NCBI RefSeq assembly: GCF_002915175.1
Contig: NZ_NXEJ01000004.1
Location: 248,001-312,000, forward strand
Length of the DNA stretch: 64,000 nucleotides
From: Agrobacterium rosae
GTDB lineage: Bacteria; Pseudomonadota; Alphaproteobacteria; Rhizobiales; Rhizobiaceae
Direction: 5' to 3'
Positions 37,221 to 46,370 of this stretch are shown here, piece by piece. Numbering within the stretch: position 1 is the first letter of the stretch; each line of letters begins with the position of its first letter. The notes beneath the pieces are model-generated. The model saw only the letters and a list, made by a program, of their open reading frames with translations, did not search any database and was not told the DNA's origin. The position numbers and the translations under genes were made by a program.

Positions 37221-37254
37221 CAGCACGGTTTCTCCCAGAAACCGTGCTGTTTTC
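37221..37254 (+). terminator. Rho-independent terminator of the miniprotein gene
   Basis: CAGCACGGTTTCT (37221-37233) pairs perfectly with AGAAACCGTGCTG (37237-37249), followed by TTTTC. It lies 27 bases past the miniprotein stop and before sdaA. Confidence 0.85.
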
Positions 37255-37366
37255 GTTTGCGGCACCCGTATGTCGCGCTCAGTGCATTTCATGCCCATTT
37301 TGATATGACACGTTACGATGGTTCAGATAGACTGACCCAATACGTCTATACATAGGGCAGGCAGAT

Positions 37367-38770
37367 ATGTTTCTTTCGGTTTTCGATGTGTTCAAAATCG
37401 GTATTGGACCCTCCAGTTCACATACGATGGGACCGATGTCGGCTGCAAACCGCTTTTTGGAAACAATTCTGTCGGACGACTGGCCACGACCATCCGGTGC
37501 TGTCGTCTCTTCCATCAAGGTCAGCCTGCACGGTTCTCTGGCCTTTACCGGCATCGGTCACGGCTCTGGACGTGCGGTGGTGCTGGGTTTGAATGGGGAG
37601 CGTCCCGATCTGGTTGACCCGGATGCGATGGACCGCATCGTTGCCGATGTTGAAACAACCGGCCTGGTTTCGCCGGCGGGTCATCCTTCCTATGTTTTTC
37701 GCCCTGCTGAAGATCTGATCTTCGACAAGAAGAACCCGTTGCCGGGCCACGCTAATGGCATGACGTTTTCTGCTTACGACAAGCAGGGCCGGATGCTGCT
37801 CAAACGCATCTATTATTCAGTCGGCGGTGGTTTCGTGGTGACGGACACCGAGCTGGAAGCGATGCGTCAGCGCGGCAAGACGGTCGATAACGGGCCTAAG
37901 GTTCCCTATCCCTTTGCCAGCGCCAAGCAGATGCTTGAGATGGCGGAGCGTTCTGGTCGCACCATTGCGCAGATGAAGCGCGCCAATGAAGAGACTGTCA
38001 TTTCCCGTCAGGAACTGGACGAGCGGCTGGACCAGATTTGGGACGCGATGAATGGCTGTATCGAACGCGGTCTGAAAGGCGAGGGCATCATGCCCGGTGG
38101 TCTCAAGGTCAAGCGCCGTGCGCGCTCCATTCATGACAAGCTCAATGCCGAATGGCGCAGCAACCGGCTCAATCCGCTGCTGGCAAATGACTGGCTGAGC
38201 GTCTACGCCATGGCGGTGAATGAGGAAAATGCCTCCGGCGGTCGCGTCGTGACGGCCCCCACCAATGGCGCTGCGGGCGTGGTGCCAGCGACTGTTCGCT
38301 ACTTCCGCCATTTTCATGACGACGCAACAGTGGATGACATCAGGGACTTCCTCCTGACGGCGGCGGCCATTGGCGGCATCATCAAACACAATGCTTCGAT
38401 TTCCGGTGCCGAAGTCGGCTGTCAGGGGGAGGTGGGGTCCGCTGCTGCCATGGCTGCTGCGGGGCTTGCTGCGGTCATGGGCGGCTCGCCTGCCCAGATC
38501 GAGAATGCGGCTGAAATCGCGCTTGAGCATCATCTCGGCATGACCTGCGACCCTATCGCCGGGCTGGTTCAGGTTCCCTGTATCGAGCGCAATGCCCTCG
38601 GCGCGGTCAAGGCGGTTACTGCCGCATCGCTGGCGCTGAAGGGGGATGGCGAGCATTTCGTGCCGCTGGATGCCTGCATCGAAACCATGCGCCAGACCGG
38701 CAATGACATGAGCGAGAAATACAAGGAAACCTCCACCGGTGGCCTTGCCGTTAATGTGGTGGAATGCTGA
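37367..38770 (+). CDS. sdaA: L-serine ammonia-lyase
   Basis: A 467-residue iron-sulfur enzyme that deaminates serine to pyruvate. It is the single-chain bacterial type: the beta domain at the N-terminus has [15 protein letters not shown], and the alpha domain has [10 protein letters not shown], the [14 protein letters not shown] segment, and the cysteine region [14 protein letters not shown] that binds a [4Fe-4S] cluster. ATG 37367 follows AGGCAG. It is followed by the DUF1489 gene, which may be read through. Confidence 0.96.
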   Translation: MFLSVFDVFKIGIGPSSSHTMGPMSAANRFLETILSDDWPRPSGAVVSSIKVSLHGSLAFTGIGHGSGRAVVLGLNGERPDLVDPDAMDRIVADVETTGLVSPAGHPSYVFRPAEDLIFDKKNPLPGHANGMTFSAYDKQGRMLLKRIYYSVGGGFVVTDTELEAMRQRGKTVDNGPKVPYPFASAKQMLEMAERSGRTIAQMKRANEETVISRQELDERLDQIWDAMNGCIERGLKGEGIMPGGLKVKRRARSIHDKLNAEWRSNRLNPLLANDWLSVYAMAVNEENASGGRVVTAPTNGAAGVVPATVRYFRHFHDDATVDDIRDFLLTAAAIGGIIKHNASISGAEVGCQGEVGSAAAMAAAGLAAVMGGSPAQIENAAEIALEHHLGMTCDPIAGLVQVPCIERNALGAVKAVTAASLALKGDGEHFVPLDACIETMRQTGNDMSEKYKETSTGGLAVNVVEC

Positions 38771-38825
38771 ACATCACAACTTATCAATGCTTGACGCAAG
38801 AGCCCAAACGGCCTTGATAGGCCGC

Positions 38826-39260
38826 ATGTCTCTAAATCTTATCAAGCTTTGTGTTGGCGCTGATTCCATCGAGGATTTGCGTGAGTGGGTCTCCCGACGC
38901 GCCCTTACGGCAATTGCAGCGGGCCTCGAACCGCATAGCGTCCACACCACCCGCATGTTTCCCAAACGCGCAGAGGAACTGCTGGATGGCGGCTCGCTCT
39001 ATTGGGTGATCAAGGGCCAGGTACAGGCACGCCAGACACTTCTGGATGTCCGCTCGTTCAAAGGGGAAGACGGTATCAGCCGTTGCGATCTGGTGCTTGG
39101 GCCGGAGGTCATCGAGACCTCGCCAGCGCCCAAGCGGCCATTTCAAGGTTGGCGCTACCTAAAAACCGAGGAAGCCCCGCGTGATTTAGGCGGGGCAGGC
39201 ATGTCCGACGATCTGCCCTCCGATCTGCGGCGCGAACTGGCTGAACTCGGTTTGCTATAG
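38826..39260 (+). CDS. DUF1489 family protein
   Basis: A 144-residue cytoplasmic protein matching DUF1489 (PF07370), with MSLNLIKLCVGADSIEDL, then THTRMFPKR-like TTRMFPKRAEELL and VIKGQVQARQ. The family is confined to alphaproteobacteria and has no known function. ATG 38826 was chosen for homology to the family start; it lies 55 bases after the sdaA stop. A hairpin beyond it belongs to the convergent gene. Confidence 0.85.
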   Translation: MSLNLIKLCVGADSIEDLREWVSRRALTAIAAGLEPHSVHTTRMFPKRAEELLDGGSLYWVIKGQVQARQTLLDVRSFKGEDGISRCDLVLGPEVIETSPAPKRPFQGWRYLKTEEAPRDLGGAGMSDDLPSDLRRELAELGLL

Positions 39261-39262
39261 GC

Positions 39263-39299
39263 AAAAAAAGAGCCGGTCCGGGGCAACGGAACCGGCTCT
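39263..39299 (-). terminator. Rho-independent terminator of the BTLCP gene
   Basis: AGAGCCGGT (39269-39277) pairs with ACCGGCTCT (39291-39299). On the minus strand the stem is followed by a run of T residues (39269-39263). It lies 78 bases past the minus-strand BTLCP stop; the plus-strand DUF1489 gene ends just before it. Confidence 0.8.
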
Positions 39300-39377
39300 G
39301 GCACGGTCTGGTCCAACGGGGTGACTAGACCGGCCATAAGCATGCGTCGAGCGTGGGCTAATCGCCCACCTCACTTA

Positions 39378-39986
39378 TCACTTGATACCGGCGACAGCGT
39401 TTACAGCGCGGCCATCCTGAATTTTGACCCAGCGGCCTGGGTTGGTGCTGTCCTGGCGCTTGAGGTAGGTATATTCCGTCTCGGACCAGTCCATGACCTT
39501 GTTGCGCAGGTTGTCGAGAATGAAGTCGCCGCGGTCGGTGCGGACCGTGAGAACTGCGTGGCCAGAGCCATTTGGCTGAAGAACGACCGTTATCAGCAGG
39601 TCAGACGGGGAGATGCCCTTGTTCATCAGCATCTTGCGCTTTAGCAGAACATAATCTTCGCAATCGCCGACGGTCGTCGGGTAAGCCCAGCGTTCTTCAA
39701 CGCCGTAAATTTCCATATCTGTCATTGGCGTGATCGTGGTGTTGACCGTGTAGTTCACGTCCAGGATCATCTTCCAGTTTTCTTCCGTCAGTCTCAGCGG
39801 GCCTCTGTCGGCAGATGTCGGCTGGCACTCGCTCTGATACGTCTGGCAGAATTCATAATGACCAATTGGTGGGTTGGCCTTGCCCATGATGCGCATTGCT
39901 GCGGCTGGCGATGCTTCTGCTTGTCCCGCAAATGCACCTGCGATCAATGTTGCGATCAAAAATCCGAAACGGCTGATTTTTTTCAT
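39378..39986 (-). CDS. transglutaminase-like periplasmic cysteine protease (BTLCP, LapG fold)
   Basis: A 202-residue protein with a signal peptide ending QAEASPAA. The papain-like triad of family PF06035 is present: Cys109 in VGDCEDYVLLK, His143 in GHAVLTVRT and Asp158 in FILDNL. LapG, the best known member, cuts adhesin tails in the periplasm under c-di-GMP control. There is no LapD or adhesin gene nearby. A PilZ protein gene lies next to it on the same strand across a 560-bp gap. Protease activity is likely; the substrate is not known. Confidence 0.9.
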   Translation of the reverse strand: MKKISRFGFLIATLIAGAFAGQAEASPAAAMRIMGKANPPIGHYEFCQTYQSECQPTSADRGPLRLTEENWKMILDVNYTVNTTITPMTDMEIYGVEERWAYPTTVGDCEDYVLLKRKMLMNKGISPSDLLITVVLQPNGSGHAVLTVRTDRGDFILDNLRNKVMDWSETEYTYLKRQDSTNPGRWVKIQDGRAVNAVAGIK

Positions 39987-40548
39987 TTCTTGTCTCCCCG
40001 TTGTGAGGAGAAGAATGCCAGCGATATTTTGACCGCCCGCAAATAACGGCGCTCAAATTCGATGTTAAATTTAGGAAAAACAGCGCTTTATTTGAATTAG
40101 TTTTGATCTGTATTTGAAGAAAATTTGATTAGAATTTTATCGTTTCGGTTAGAATTTTCAATTTTAAATCTCTCTAAGTCTTTGTAAAATTGAACTTTAT
40201 GGAGCGATCTGGTTAATGGTACTGTGCCAGTTTGAGGGGTATTGGCACGTTTAAACTATTCTTTGACTATACTTCAGTAGCCGCATATGTGATTTTCAGG
40301 CATCGAAATCAATCAAAGGATGTGAATTTCTATCTTTGATTGTAGCATTTGTGTCATTTCGAGGCTGTTTTTTCTGCTTTTTCTCGAAAATATTTTCGTT
40401 TTCCCACAATGGCACAGGTTGTTTGCGGGTTTTTACGTGCTGTTTCAGGAAGGGACTGTGCGTGAACCTCGGTCTGGGCCAGTTTAGGGCACAAAAAAAC
40501 CGGCTCACGCTATGCGCTGCCGGTTATGTCGAGCGAAAATTTTGAGTG
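39987..40548. other. AT-rich intergenic region with several inverted repeats
   Basis: About 560 bases with no credible gene, and AT-rich compared with the rest. It holds GTGCCA/TGGCAC (40224-40229 and 40243-40248), AATCAAAG/CTTTGATT (40311-40318 and 40334-40341), and a perfect 14-bp palindrome CGAAAATATTTTCG (40385-40398). ATCAATCAAAGGATG at 40308 is close to the 14-bp repeat at 34.1 kb. It may contain promoters for the minus-strand BTLCP gene, an sRNA, or regulator sites. The right end is the PilZ terminator. Confidence 0.5.
40491..40525 (-). terminator. Rho-independent terminator of the PilZ gene
   Basis: AACCGGC (40498-40504) pairs with GCCGGTT (40519-40525). On the minus strand the stem is followed by seven T residues. 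It lies 23 bases past the PilZ gene stop. Confidence 0.85.
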
Positions 40549-41160
40549 TCAGAGAAACTCGATCAACGCGTCGCGTGACTGAACAGAGTCGAATTCGATC
40601 GCCACGCCTTCCATGAAGTGACGGACGATGCGACCGGCCATGTTGCCAAGCCGCACATTTGTGCCAAGTGCCGGACGAACATCGATCTCGACAGCAGCAC
40701 CCGACAGCGAAAGGTCGATGATGCGGCATTGGGCGATATTACCATCGCTGAGCAGAAGATCGGCAATTGGGTTGCGCGGTGTCAGGCGGTCATGACGGCG
40801 GTCTTCCGGAAGGCCAAGAGCCTGACGCTTGGCGACCCATGCCAGTTGCGCGGCCAGCTTTTCGCGTTTGCGTTCGGTCGCCATGATGGCAATGGTGAAG
40901 CCATCCGCCGTCAGTGCTTTGACGATGCCTTCGATGCGACCGATGTGCTGAAGATAGGCAATGATGCGATCGCCGTTTCTGGGGCGAACGAAGCACGTGA
41001 TGCGCGCGGTCTCAGCCGTCATTTCATTCGCGGTGCAATCATACTCTTCCTGTGAAGGAACCATCAACCGACCTGACAAGCCCACCGACACAACCTCTAC
41101 AGGGTTCGGTTCCGCAGTACGTGCTGCAAAGGCGACAGTGGTTGATCGAGATGAGAACAT
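40549..41160 (-). CDS. PilZ domain protein (putative c-di-GMP receptor)
   Basis: A 203-residue protein with two PilZ-like halves. The C-terminal domain is canonical: RRHDR (RxxxR) near residue 121 and DLSLSG (DxSxxG) near residue 149, the residues that clamp c-di-GMP. The N-terminal half has a VSVGLSGRLM turn like the second motif but no RxxxR, so it is probably degenerate. ATG 41160 gives MFSSRS; GTG 41169 is an alternative. It sits between a LapG-fold protease and a PAS_5 protein on the same strand. Confidence 0.88.
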   Translation of the reverse strand: MFSSRSTTVAFAARTAEPNPVEVVSVGLSGRLMVPSQEEYDCTANEMTAETARITCFVRPRNGDRIIAYLQHIGRIEGIVKALTADGFTIAIMATERKREKLAAQLAWVAKRQALGLPEDRRHDRLTPRNPIADLLLSDGNIAQCRIIDLSLSGAAVEIDVRPALGTNVRLGNMAGRIVRHFMEGVAIEFDSVQSRDALIEFL

Positions 41161-41253
41161 GGGCGGCACAATAAAGAGGGATGATCATTCTCCTTTATAT
41201 GTGTCGAGTTAACAGACCGTTCCGCAATAACCTGCGAATATTCGCATTCATTC

Positions 41254-41811
41254 TCATAAAAAGACGGAGCGGTTGATAGCGCTATCAAACGCCGGGGGTT
41301 CAACGAATGTATGGGAAGCTGGCACCTCCAGCAGTCGGCTTCGTGTCAGCTCCAGAGGTTTGAACGGCTGGCCGAAATCTGCCAGTGGTGGGTCGGAGAC
41401 GAGCGCGCCGAGCAGGCGAGAGGGGAAGTGTGCTTCGGCCTCCAGCGGCAGAAGCAGCATTTCAAATTCCTGGGCGGTATGGCCGCTGGCGCTTTCGGCC
41501 CAAAGATCGAAGATAACCGGCCTCTCATGTTGAAACACGCCGTTGGCGATGCGGCATGCTTCGTAAGCGGCCTCCGGCTGCCACATCATGGAAAACGGCG
41601 TGTCGCGCAGTTCGCGACAGAAGAGATTATAGAGGCGCGTTCCCGTCAAACGAAACACGGGAGCGTCATCACCCAGGTCGGTCAGAACGAACAGGTCGGG
41701 CAGCACATGGCGAATTTGCGAGGGATCGATCTCGCCACGCAGCGGTGCAGGGCGATTGCCCCGAATTTCGTTCCAATAGGAGTAAATCTCCAGGCTTGCA
41801 TTCGTCTTCAT
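41254..41811 (-). CDS. PAS_5 domain protein
   Basis: A 185-residue protein matching the PAS_5 family (PF07310) through most of its length. Conserved parts are YSYWNEIRGNRPAPLRGEID, then LFVLTDLGDDAPVFRLTGTR and LYNLFCRELRDT. There is no output domain or membrane helix, so it may be a stand-alone sensor. GGAG is 8 bases before the ATG at 41811. It follows the rhomboid gene in divergent direction. The family is common in alphaproteobacteria and poorly studied. Confidence 0.85.
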   Translation of the reverse strand: MKTNASLEIYSYWNEIRGNRPAPLRGEIDPSQIRHVLPDLFVLTDLGDDAPVFRLTGTRLYNLFCRELRDTPFSMMWQPEAAYEACRIANGVFQHERPVIFDLWAESASGHTAQEFEMLLLPLEAEAHFPSRLLGALVSDPPLADFGQPFKPLELTRSRLLEVPASHTFVEPPAFDSAINRSVFL

Positions 41812-42042
41812 GACATAGTCTCCGTCCCGCAGGGCACCTGTTCCAATTCGAAACAGATGCCGCGTTCATTTGCGGTGCTGAAGATGTCCTTGCGATTTTC
41901 ATGCCACGCGCTCGGTCATCACAATCCCTCGCAGCCTTTATTGGTTGCAGCCGTGACGTATCGTCGGCGCTTCTTTTTCCGGCAGCGTTACTATATTGCT
42001 CGCACGAGAACATACGGACGCGACGGGAAGGAAGATCGGCCA

Positions 42043-42792
42043 ATGACGGACAACCAGGGTGAGACACCACAGGCGAATGATCCAGCGCCGCCGGAGGTCC
42101 GTCAGAAAACACCGGTTTTTAACCTGCCTGGCGCTCTCGTGGCCGTTATCGGCCTGTTGATCGCGGTACATGTCGTTTCGACCTACGTGTTGTCCGACGA
42201 TGGTTATGGCTGGTTCATCTTCACCTTCGGCTTCATTCCCCTGCGCTACGCCATGCCCTTGTCGCAGCAGGGACTAGAGTGGCTGTGGACCCCGATCACA
42301 TATTCGTTTTTACACGGTGGCATAGAGCACATCCTTTTCAACGGGCTGTGGCTGATGGCGTTTGGCGCTCCCGTTCTGCGCCGAATAGGCACATTGCGTT
42401 TCACTTTGCTCTGGTGTGTCTCTGCCGCTGTTGCCGCCTTCGGACATACATTCCTTCACTGGGGGGACGCCACGGTGCTGATCGGCGCATCCGGTGTTGT
42501 GTCGGCGCTGATGGGCGCGGCGTGCCGCTTCGTCTTTCCAGCACATGGCGGCGGATACCATCCGTCCATTGGGCACCTGCTGCCGAGGCAAGGTATTCTT
42601 CAGTCGCTTTCCAATCGCACGGTCCTCATCTTCACTTTGATGTGGCTGTTCGGCAATCTGCTCATCGCTTTCGGAATTCCGCTTATGGGGGATGTCGGCG
42701 GTGAGGTTGCCTGGGATGCCCATATTTTCGGGTTCCTGCTCGGTTTCCTGTTCTTCGGCCTGTTTGATCGCAAGATCATCCCGCGCGCTTAG
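42043..42792 (+). CDS. rhomboid family intramembrane serine protease
   Basis: A 249-residue membrane protein with about six helices. The catalytic dyad is visible: Ser150 in GASGVVSALMG and His227 in VAWDAHIFGFLLG, with the HxxxN pair His96/Asn100 in EHILFNGLW. It cuts transmembrane substrates in the inner membrane. ATG 42043 follows GGAAGGAAG; the long upstream frame to 41311 overlaps the PAS_5 gene and is spurious. The next gene, a CBS protein, is 157 bases downstream. Confidence 0.93.
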   Translation: MTDNQGETPQANDPAPPEVRQKTPVFNLPGALVAVIGLLIAVHVVSTYVLSDDGYGWFIFTFGFIPLRYAMPLSQQGLEWLWTPITYSFLHGGIEHILFNGLWLMAFGAPVLRRIGTLRFTLLWCVSAAVAAFGHTFLHWGDATVLIGASGVVSALMGAACRFVFPAHGGGYHPSIGHLLPRQGILQSLSNRTVLIFTLMWLFGNLLIAFGIPLMGDVGGEVAWDAHIFGFLLGFLFFGLFDRKIIPRA

Positions 42793-42949
42793 GTACCTAC
42801 GGTCTCTCTCAATCGATTGAAGCTTTTTAGCCCACGGAAATTTATTGCTTTCCATAGGCTCGTGGCGCACCATCGGCTTGTAAGTGAACCGCCTGCGCCG
42901 TGGAGGAGACATTGCGCGCGGTTCAAAGATCAGCCGGACAGGAGGAAAC

Positions 42950-43384
42950 ATGGCGATATTTGTGAAAGAACTTCTCGACCTCAAAGGCCGTGAGGTCGTA
43001 ACCGTCAGGCCGGACCTGTCGCTCGGAGACGCCGCGATCACCCTGCATGAACACCGCATCGGTGCTGTCGTCGTTACCGATGACGCCGGTGCCATTCTCG
43101 GCATCTTCACAGAACGCGACATGGTCAAGGCCATCGCAGCCCATGCCTCCGCTGCTCTGCAGACCAAGGTTTCCGACGTCATGACGAAGAACGTCACCCG
43201 ATGTCACGAGGGATCGAGCACCGATGATCTGATGGAACTGATGACAGGCGGTCGTTTCCGACATCTGCCGGTGGAGGCAGGCGGTCGTCTGGTTGGCATC
43301 ATCTCCATCGGTGACGTCGTTAAAGCGCGCATCAGCGAAATCGAGGCGGAAGCCGAACATATCAAGGCTTATATCGCTGGATAA
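42950..43384 (+). CDS. CBS domain protein
   Basis: A 144-residue protein made of two CBS motifs (PF00571): VVTVRPDLSLGDAAITLHEHRIGAVVV, and DVMTKNVTRCHEGSSTDDLM followed by RHLPVEAGGRLVGIISIGDVV. Such pairs bind adenosine nucleotides or SAM and sense energy state. There is no enzyme domain attached, so the target protein is unknown. AGGAGG is 6 bases before ATG 42950. It converges with the patatin gene 12 bases away. Confidence 0.92.
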   Translation: MAIFVKELLDLKGREVVTVRPDLSLGDAAITLHEHRIGAVVVTDDAGAILGIFTERDMVKAIAAHASAALQTKVSDVMTKNVTRCHEGSSTDDLMELMTGGRFRHLPVEAGGRLVGIISIGDVVKARISEIEAEAEHIKAYIAG

Positions 43385-43396
43385 GGCTTACGGCTC

Positions 43397-44350
43397 TCAG
43401 GTTTGAAACACCTGCTGCATGCGTTGCAGTTCCGGAATTCGGGAGCGCGTTTCTTCGTATCCGCGCTCTATCGATTCGGCAGCGCGGTGAAATTCCGAAA
43501 GACCAATGTGGTTGATGCGCGGGTGCAACGTTAGATCGGGCGGATCGCCCGCGAGCTTGGCGCGTGAAATTCTATCCTGAATAATGTTGAATGCCTGCAC
43601 CATGACGCCCGGCAGTCCAATGCGCGATGATGACTCTGCTGGCGTCTTCACGGTGGTTTCCTGGCTGCAAGCACCGGCGCTGTGTTTGACGACGGCGGAG
43701 CGACCGAAAATATCGTAGTTGAGGTTCACCGCCACCACCAGCGCCTGCTCGTAGGCACGGCAGACGGAAACCGGAACAGGGTTGACCAGCGCACCGTCGA
43801 TCAACGTCCGTCCATTGCAGCGCACCGGTTCGAAAATGCCGGGTAATGCGTAAGACGCGCGAAGGGCCGTGATCAGATCGCCCTGATGCACCCACACTTC
43901 ATGACCGGTTTTAAGCTCTGTCGCGACTGCGATGAACGGATGTTCGAGGTCTTCGATATTGAGGCCGACGAGGTGTTCCTGCATGCGCTTGGTCAACCGC
44001 ATGCCACCAAACAACCCACCGCCACCAATCGTCAGGTCCAGTAGACCCGCGATGCGGCGCATCGTTAGAGATCGCGCGAATTCCTCGAGTTCGTCCAGCT
44101 TGCCCGCGAGATAGCAGCCACCCACCAGCGCCCCGATTGATGTGCCGGCGATCATGCCTATTTTGACGCCAGCCTCATCTAGCGCCCGCAAAACGCCGAT
44201 ATGCGCCCACCCGCGTGCCGCGCCGCCACCGAGTGCCAGCGCAATGCGGTTTGCAGGAATTCGAGGTGTCTGGGCAGGAGTTTGCTGCTCGATCTTTTCC
44301 AAACTCGCCGTTGCCGCCGGATTTTCCCGATTTAGTCCCCAACCCAACAT
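43397..44350 (-). CDS. patatin-like phospholipase
   Basis: A 317-residue protein of the patatin/RssA family (PF01734). The oxyanion stretch is GGGAARG (residues 41-47), the nucleophile Ser71 sits in GTSIG, and the catalytic Asp185 in DGA. There is no signal peptide, so it is cytoplasmic or membrane-associated. It is likely a lysophospholipase or acyl hydrolase. It lies 89 bases downstream of hisI on the same strand and may be co-transcribed. Confidence 0.92.
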   Translation of the reverse strand: MLGWGLNRENPAATASLEKIEQQTPAQTPRIPANRIALALGGGAARGWAHIGVLRALDEAGVKIGMIAGTSIGALVGGCYLAGKLDELEEFARSLTMRRIAGLLDLTIGGGGLFGGMRLTKRMQEHLVGLNIEDLEHPFIAVATELKTGHEVWVHQGDLITALRASYALPGIFEPVRCNGRTLIDGALVNPVPVSVCRAYEQALVVAVNLNYDIFGRSAVVKHSAGACSQETTVKTPAESSSRIGLPGVMVQAFNIIQDRISRAKLAGDPPDLTLHPRINHIGLSEFHRAAESIERGYEETRSRIPELQRMQQVFQT

Positions 44351-44439
44351 CTATTCCCACTCCCAAGCAGATGCACGAGGTGCCAGTATACCGCGCAAAT
44401 CCTATGATTTCGTAGCGAAAGGAGACAGGACGAAAAAGA

Positions 44440-44913
44440 TCAGTCTTTTGTGAGGAGATTTTCGGGCGAACCATAGGTTTTTGCAGGATCGAAATGCCTG
44501 ACATCATCCGTAATCGTGGTTACGGCCTTGCCGTTTTCCAGCGTGACTGTGCGATAAAAGCATGAGCGTCGGCCCGTATGGCAGGTCGCATCGTGGCCAG
44601 CCACCGAGACTTTCAGCCAAACGGCGTCCTGGTCGCAGTCCGTGCGGATTTCCTTTACGGTCTGGAGATTGCCGGACGTTTCGCCCTTCTTCCAAATCTT
44701 ATTCCGAGAGCGACTATAGTAATGCGCAATGCCGGTTTCGAGCGTCAAGGACAGTGCTTGCGCATTCATGTGCGCCACCATCAGCAATTCGCCGTCCTTA
44801 ATGTCTGTGACAACGGCGGTGACGAGGCCATGTGCATCGAACTTGGGCGAGAACGAACCCGCTGATTCCAGTGTTTCCTTATCCGCAGGGGCGGGGGGAA
44901 ATGTAGACGACAT
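44440..44913 (-). CDS. hisI: phosphoribosyl-AMP cyclohydrolase
   Basis: A 157-residue histidine biosynthesis enzyme (third step) of the stand-alone HisI type. The metal and substrate residues lie in [30 protein letters not shown], and [11 protein letters not shown] with [18 protein letters not shown] is 5 bases before ATG 44913. The HisE domain is not fused, as is usual in alphaproteobacteria. It stands 125 bases after folE on the same strand. Confidence 0.96.
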   Translation of the reverse strand: MSSTFPPAPADKETLESAGSFSPKFDAHGLVTAVVTDIKDGELLMVAHMNAQALSLTLETGIAHYYSRSRNKIWKKGETSGNLQTVKEIRTDCDQDAVWLKVSVAGHDATCHTGRRSCFYRTVTLENGKAVTTITDDVRHFDPAKTYGSPENLLTKD

Positions 44914-45038
44914 GGAGACCTCCATTGCAGCAATGTCCGAAAGCTCGAATGGCTTCGGACATTCAGATGCATGAGTAAACTTGGAGCACTGGAAGCGAGG
45001 CGGTTTTCCGCCGTCGCCCTATAAGGCTGGCGCTGGGA

Positions 45039-45665
45039 TCAGCGGCTATAGACCATGGTCATGAACCGGGCCTGCTGCGCGGCTTCGGCTTTGAATGTAC
45101 CGGTGAAGCTGGTGGTCAGCGTCGTCGAACCCTGCTTGCGTACACCGCGCATGGACATGCACATATGTTCGGCGTCGATCAGCACGGCCACGCCCCGTGG
45201 CTTCAGCGTCGTTTCGATCGCGTTCGCAATCTGCGCCGTCATTGTTTCCTGCGTTTGCAAGCGACGGCCGTAAATTTCAACGACGCGAGCGATCTTGGAA
45301 AGCCCCAGCACGCGACCCGCCGGCAGGTAGGCGACATGCGCCTTGCCGACGATCGGAACCATGTGGTGTTCGCAATGCGAATGGAACGGGATGTCGCGTA
45401 CTAGAATGATGTCGTCGTAACCGCCGACTTCCTCGAATGTCGTTCCCAGCACGTCACTTGCGTCGAGATCGTAACCGCTGAACAGTTCACGGTATGATTT
45501 CGCAACGCGCTTTGGCGTGTCGAGCAGGCCTTCGCGGTTGGGATCATCTCCCGCCCAGCGTAGCAAAACGCGCACGGCATCTTCGGCTTCAGCCTGCGTA
45601 GGGCGCAGGTCTGCTGCACCGTTGGGTGTGCCTGCACCGGGGAAATTCTTCACGATTGCATCCAT
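45039..45665 (-). CDS. folE: GTP cyclohydrolase I
   Basis: A 208-residue enzyme that opens GTP to make dihydroneopterin triphosphate, the first step of tetrahydrofolate synthesis. The zinc site is Cys98 and His101 in [10 protein letters not shown] and the later Cys in [10 protein letters not shown]. The active-site stretches [20 protein letters not shown] and [14 protein letters not shown] are complete. ATG 45665 is the only good start. It precedes hisI on the same strand. Confidence 0.97.
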   Translation of the reverse strand: MDAIVKNFPGAGTPNGAADLRPTQAEAEDAVRVLLRWAGDDPNREGLLDTPKRVAKSYRELFSGYDLDASDVLGTTFEEVGGYDDIILVRDIPFHSHCEHHMVPIVGKAHVAYLPAGRVLGLSKIARVVEIYGRRLQTQETMTAQIANAIETTLKPRGVAVLIDAEHMCMSMRGVRKQGSTTLTTSFTGTFKAEAAQQARFMTMVYSR

Positions 45666-45926
45666 CTCTTAGGTCTCCCGATGCGGTTGAAACGCCGCAC
45701 CTGAACTTGGTTACGGCATGACTTGTAAAGATGCCGCGCCTGCTATCTGGTTGTTTTCAGGCAATTTGGCAAGTCTGTCATCGCTTTTTCGATGTGCGAT
45801 GATTAAAATCGCCGCACCTTGATGACGCTGGTGTCTCATAACATATAATGATGACGGCACGCAGAAAAGCCTTACCACTGATGACGCAGTGTTTGAAAAA
45901 TCAATCCTGCGCAAATGGACGATCAC

Positions 45927-46367
45927 ATGGATGACATTTACAACAACCGCATTCTGGAGTTCGCTGGCAACATTCCCCTGACGGTCGATATTCCGGATGC
46001 GGATGCCAGCGCGCAGAAACATTCGAAGCTCTGCGGCTCGAAGGTCAAGGTTTACATCAAGCTGCGCGACGGAGTGGTAACGGATTTTTCGCATGAGGTG
46101 CGCGCCTGCGCTCTGGGGCAGGCCTCTTCATCCATCATGGCCCATCATGTTGTCGGCGCGACCAGCGATGAAGTCCGCAAAGCGCGAACCGATATGCTGG
46201 CAATGTTGACGGCGGGCGGTGAAGGCCCGGATGGTCGTTTCGAGGACATGCGTGTTCTGAAGCCCGTCAAGGACTACAAGGCCCGCCATGCTTCCACCAT
46301 GCTGACCTTCGATGCGATCTGCGACTGTCTCGACCAGATCGAGGCAGATCAGCGCGTTCCGGCCTGA
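45927..46367 (+). CDS. NifU-like iron-sulfur scaffold protein
   Basis: A 146-residue protein of the IscU/NifU_N family (PF01592). Three cysteines fit the cluster-assembly triad: Cys in HSKLCGSKV, Cys in VRACALGQASSSIM, and Cys in FDAICDCLDQ. The start MDDIYNNRILEFAGN is typical; an ATG four codons earlier is possible, and neither has a strong Shine-Dalgarno sequence. It runs into yidD with only 3 bases between them, so the two are an operon. Confidence 0.88.
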   Translation: MDDIYNNRILEFAGNIPLTVDIPDADASAQKHSKLCGSKVKVYIKLRDGVVTDFSHEVRACALGQASSSIMAHHVVGATSDEVRKARTDMLAMLTAGGEGPDGRFEDMRVLKPVKDYKARHASTMLTFDAICDCLDQIEADQRVPA

Positions 46368-46370
46368 GCT

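Noticed and set aside
40296..40545. Two opposed frames of about 70 codons in the AT-rich gap
   Set aside because: Cys/Phe-rich or low-complexity products without start signals; they fall within inverted repeats.
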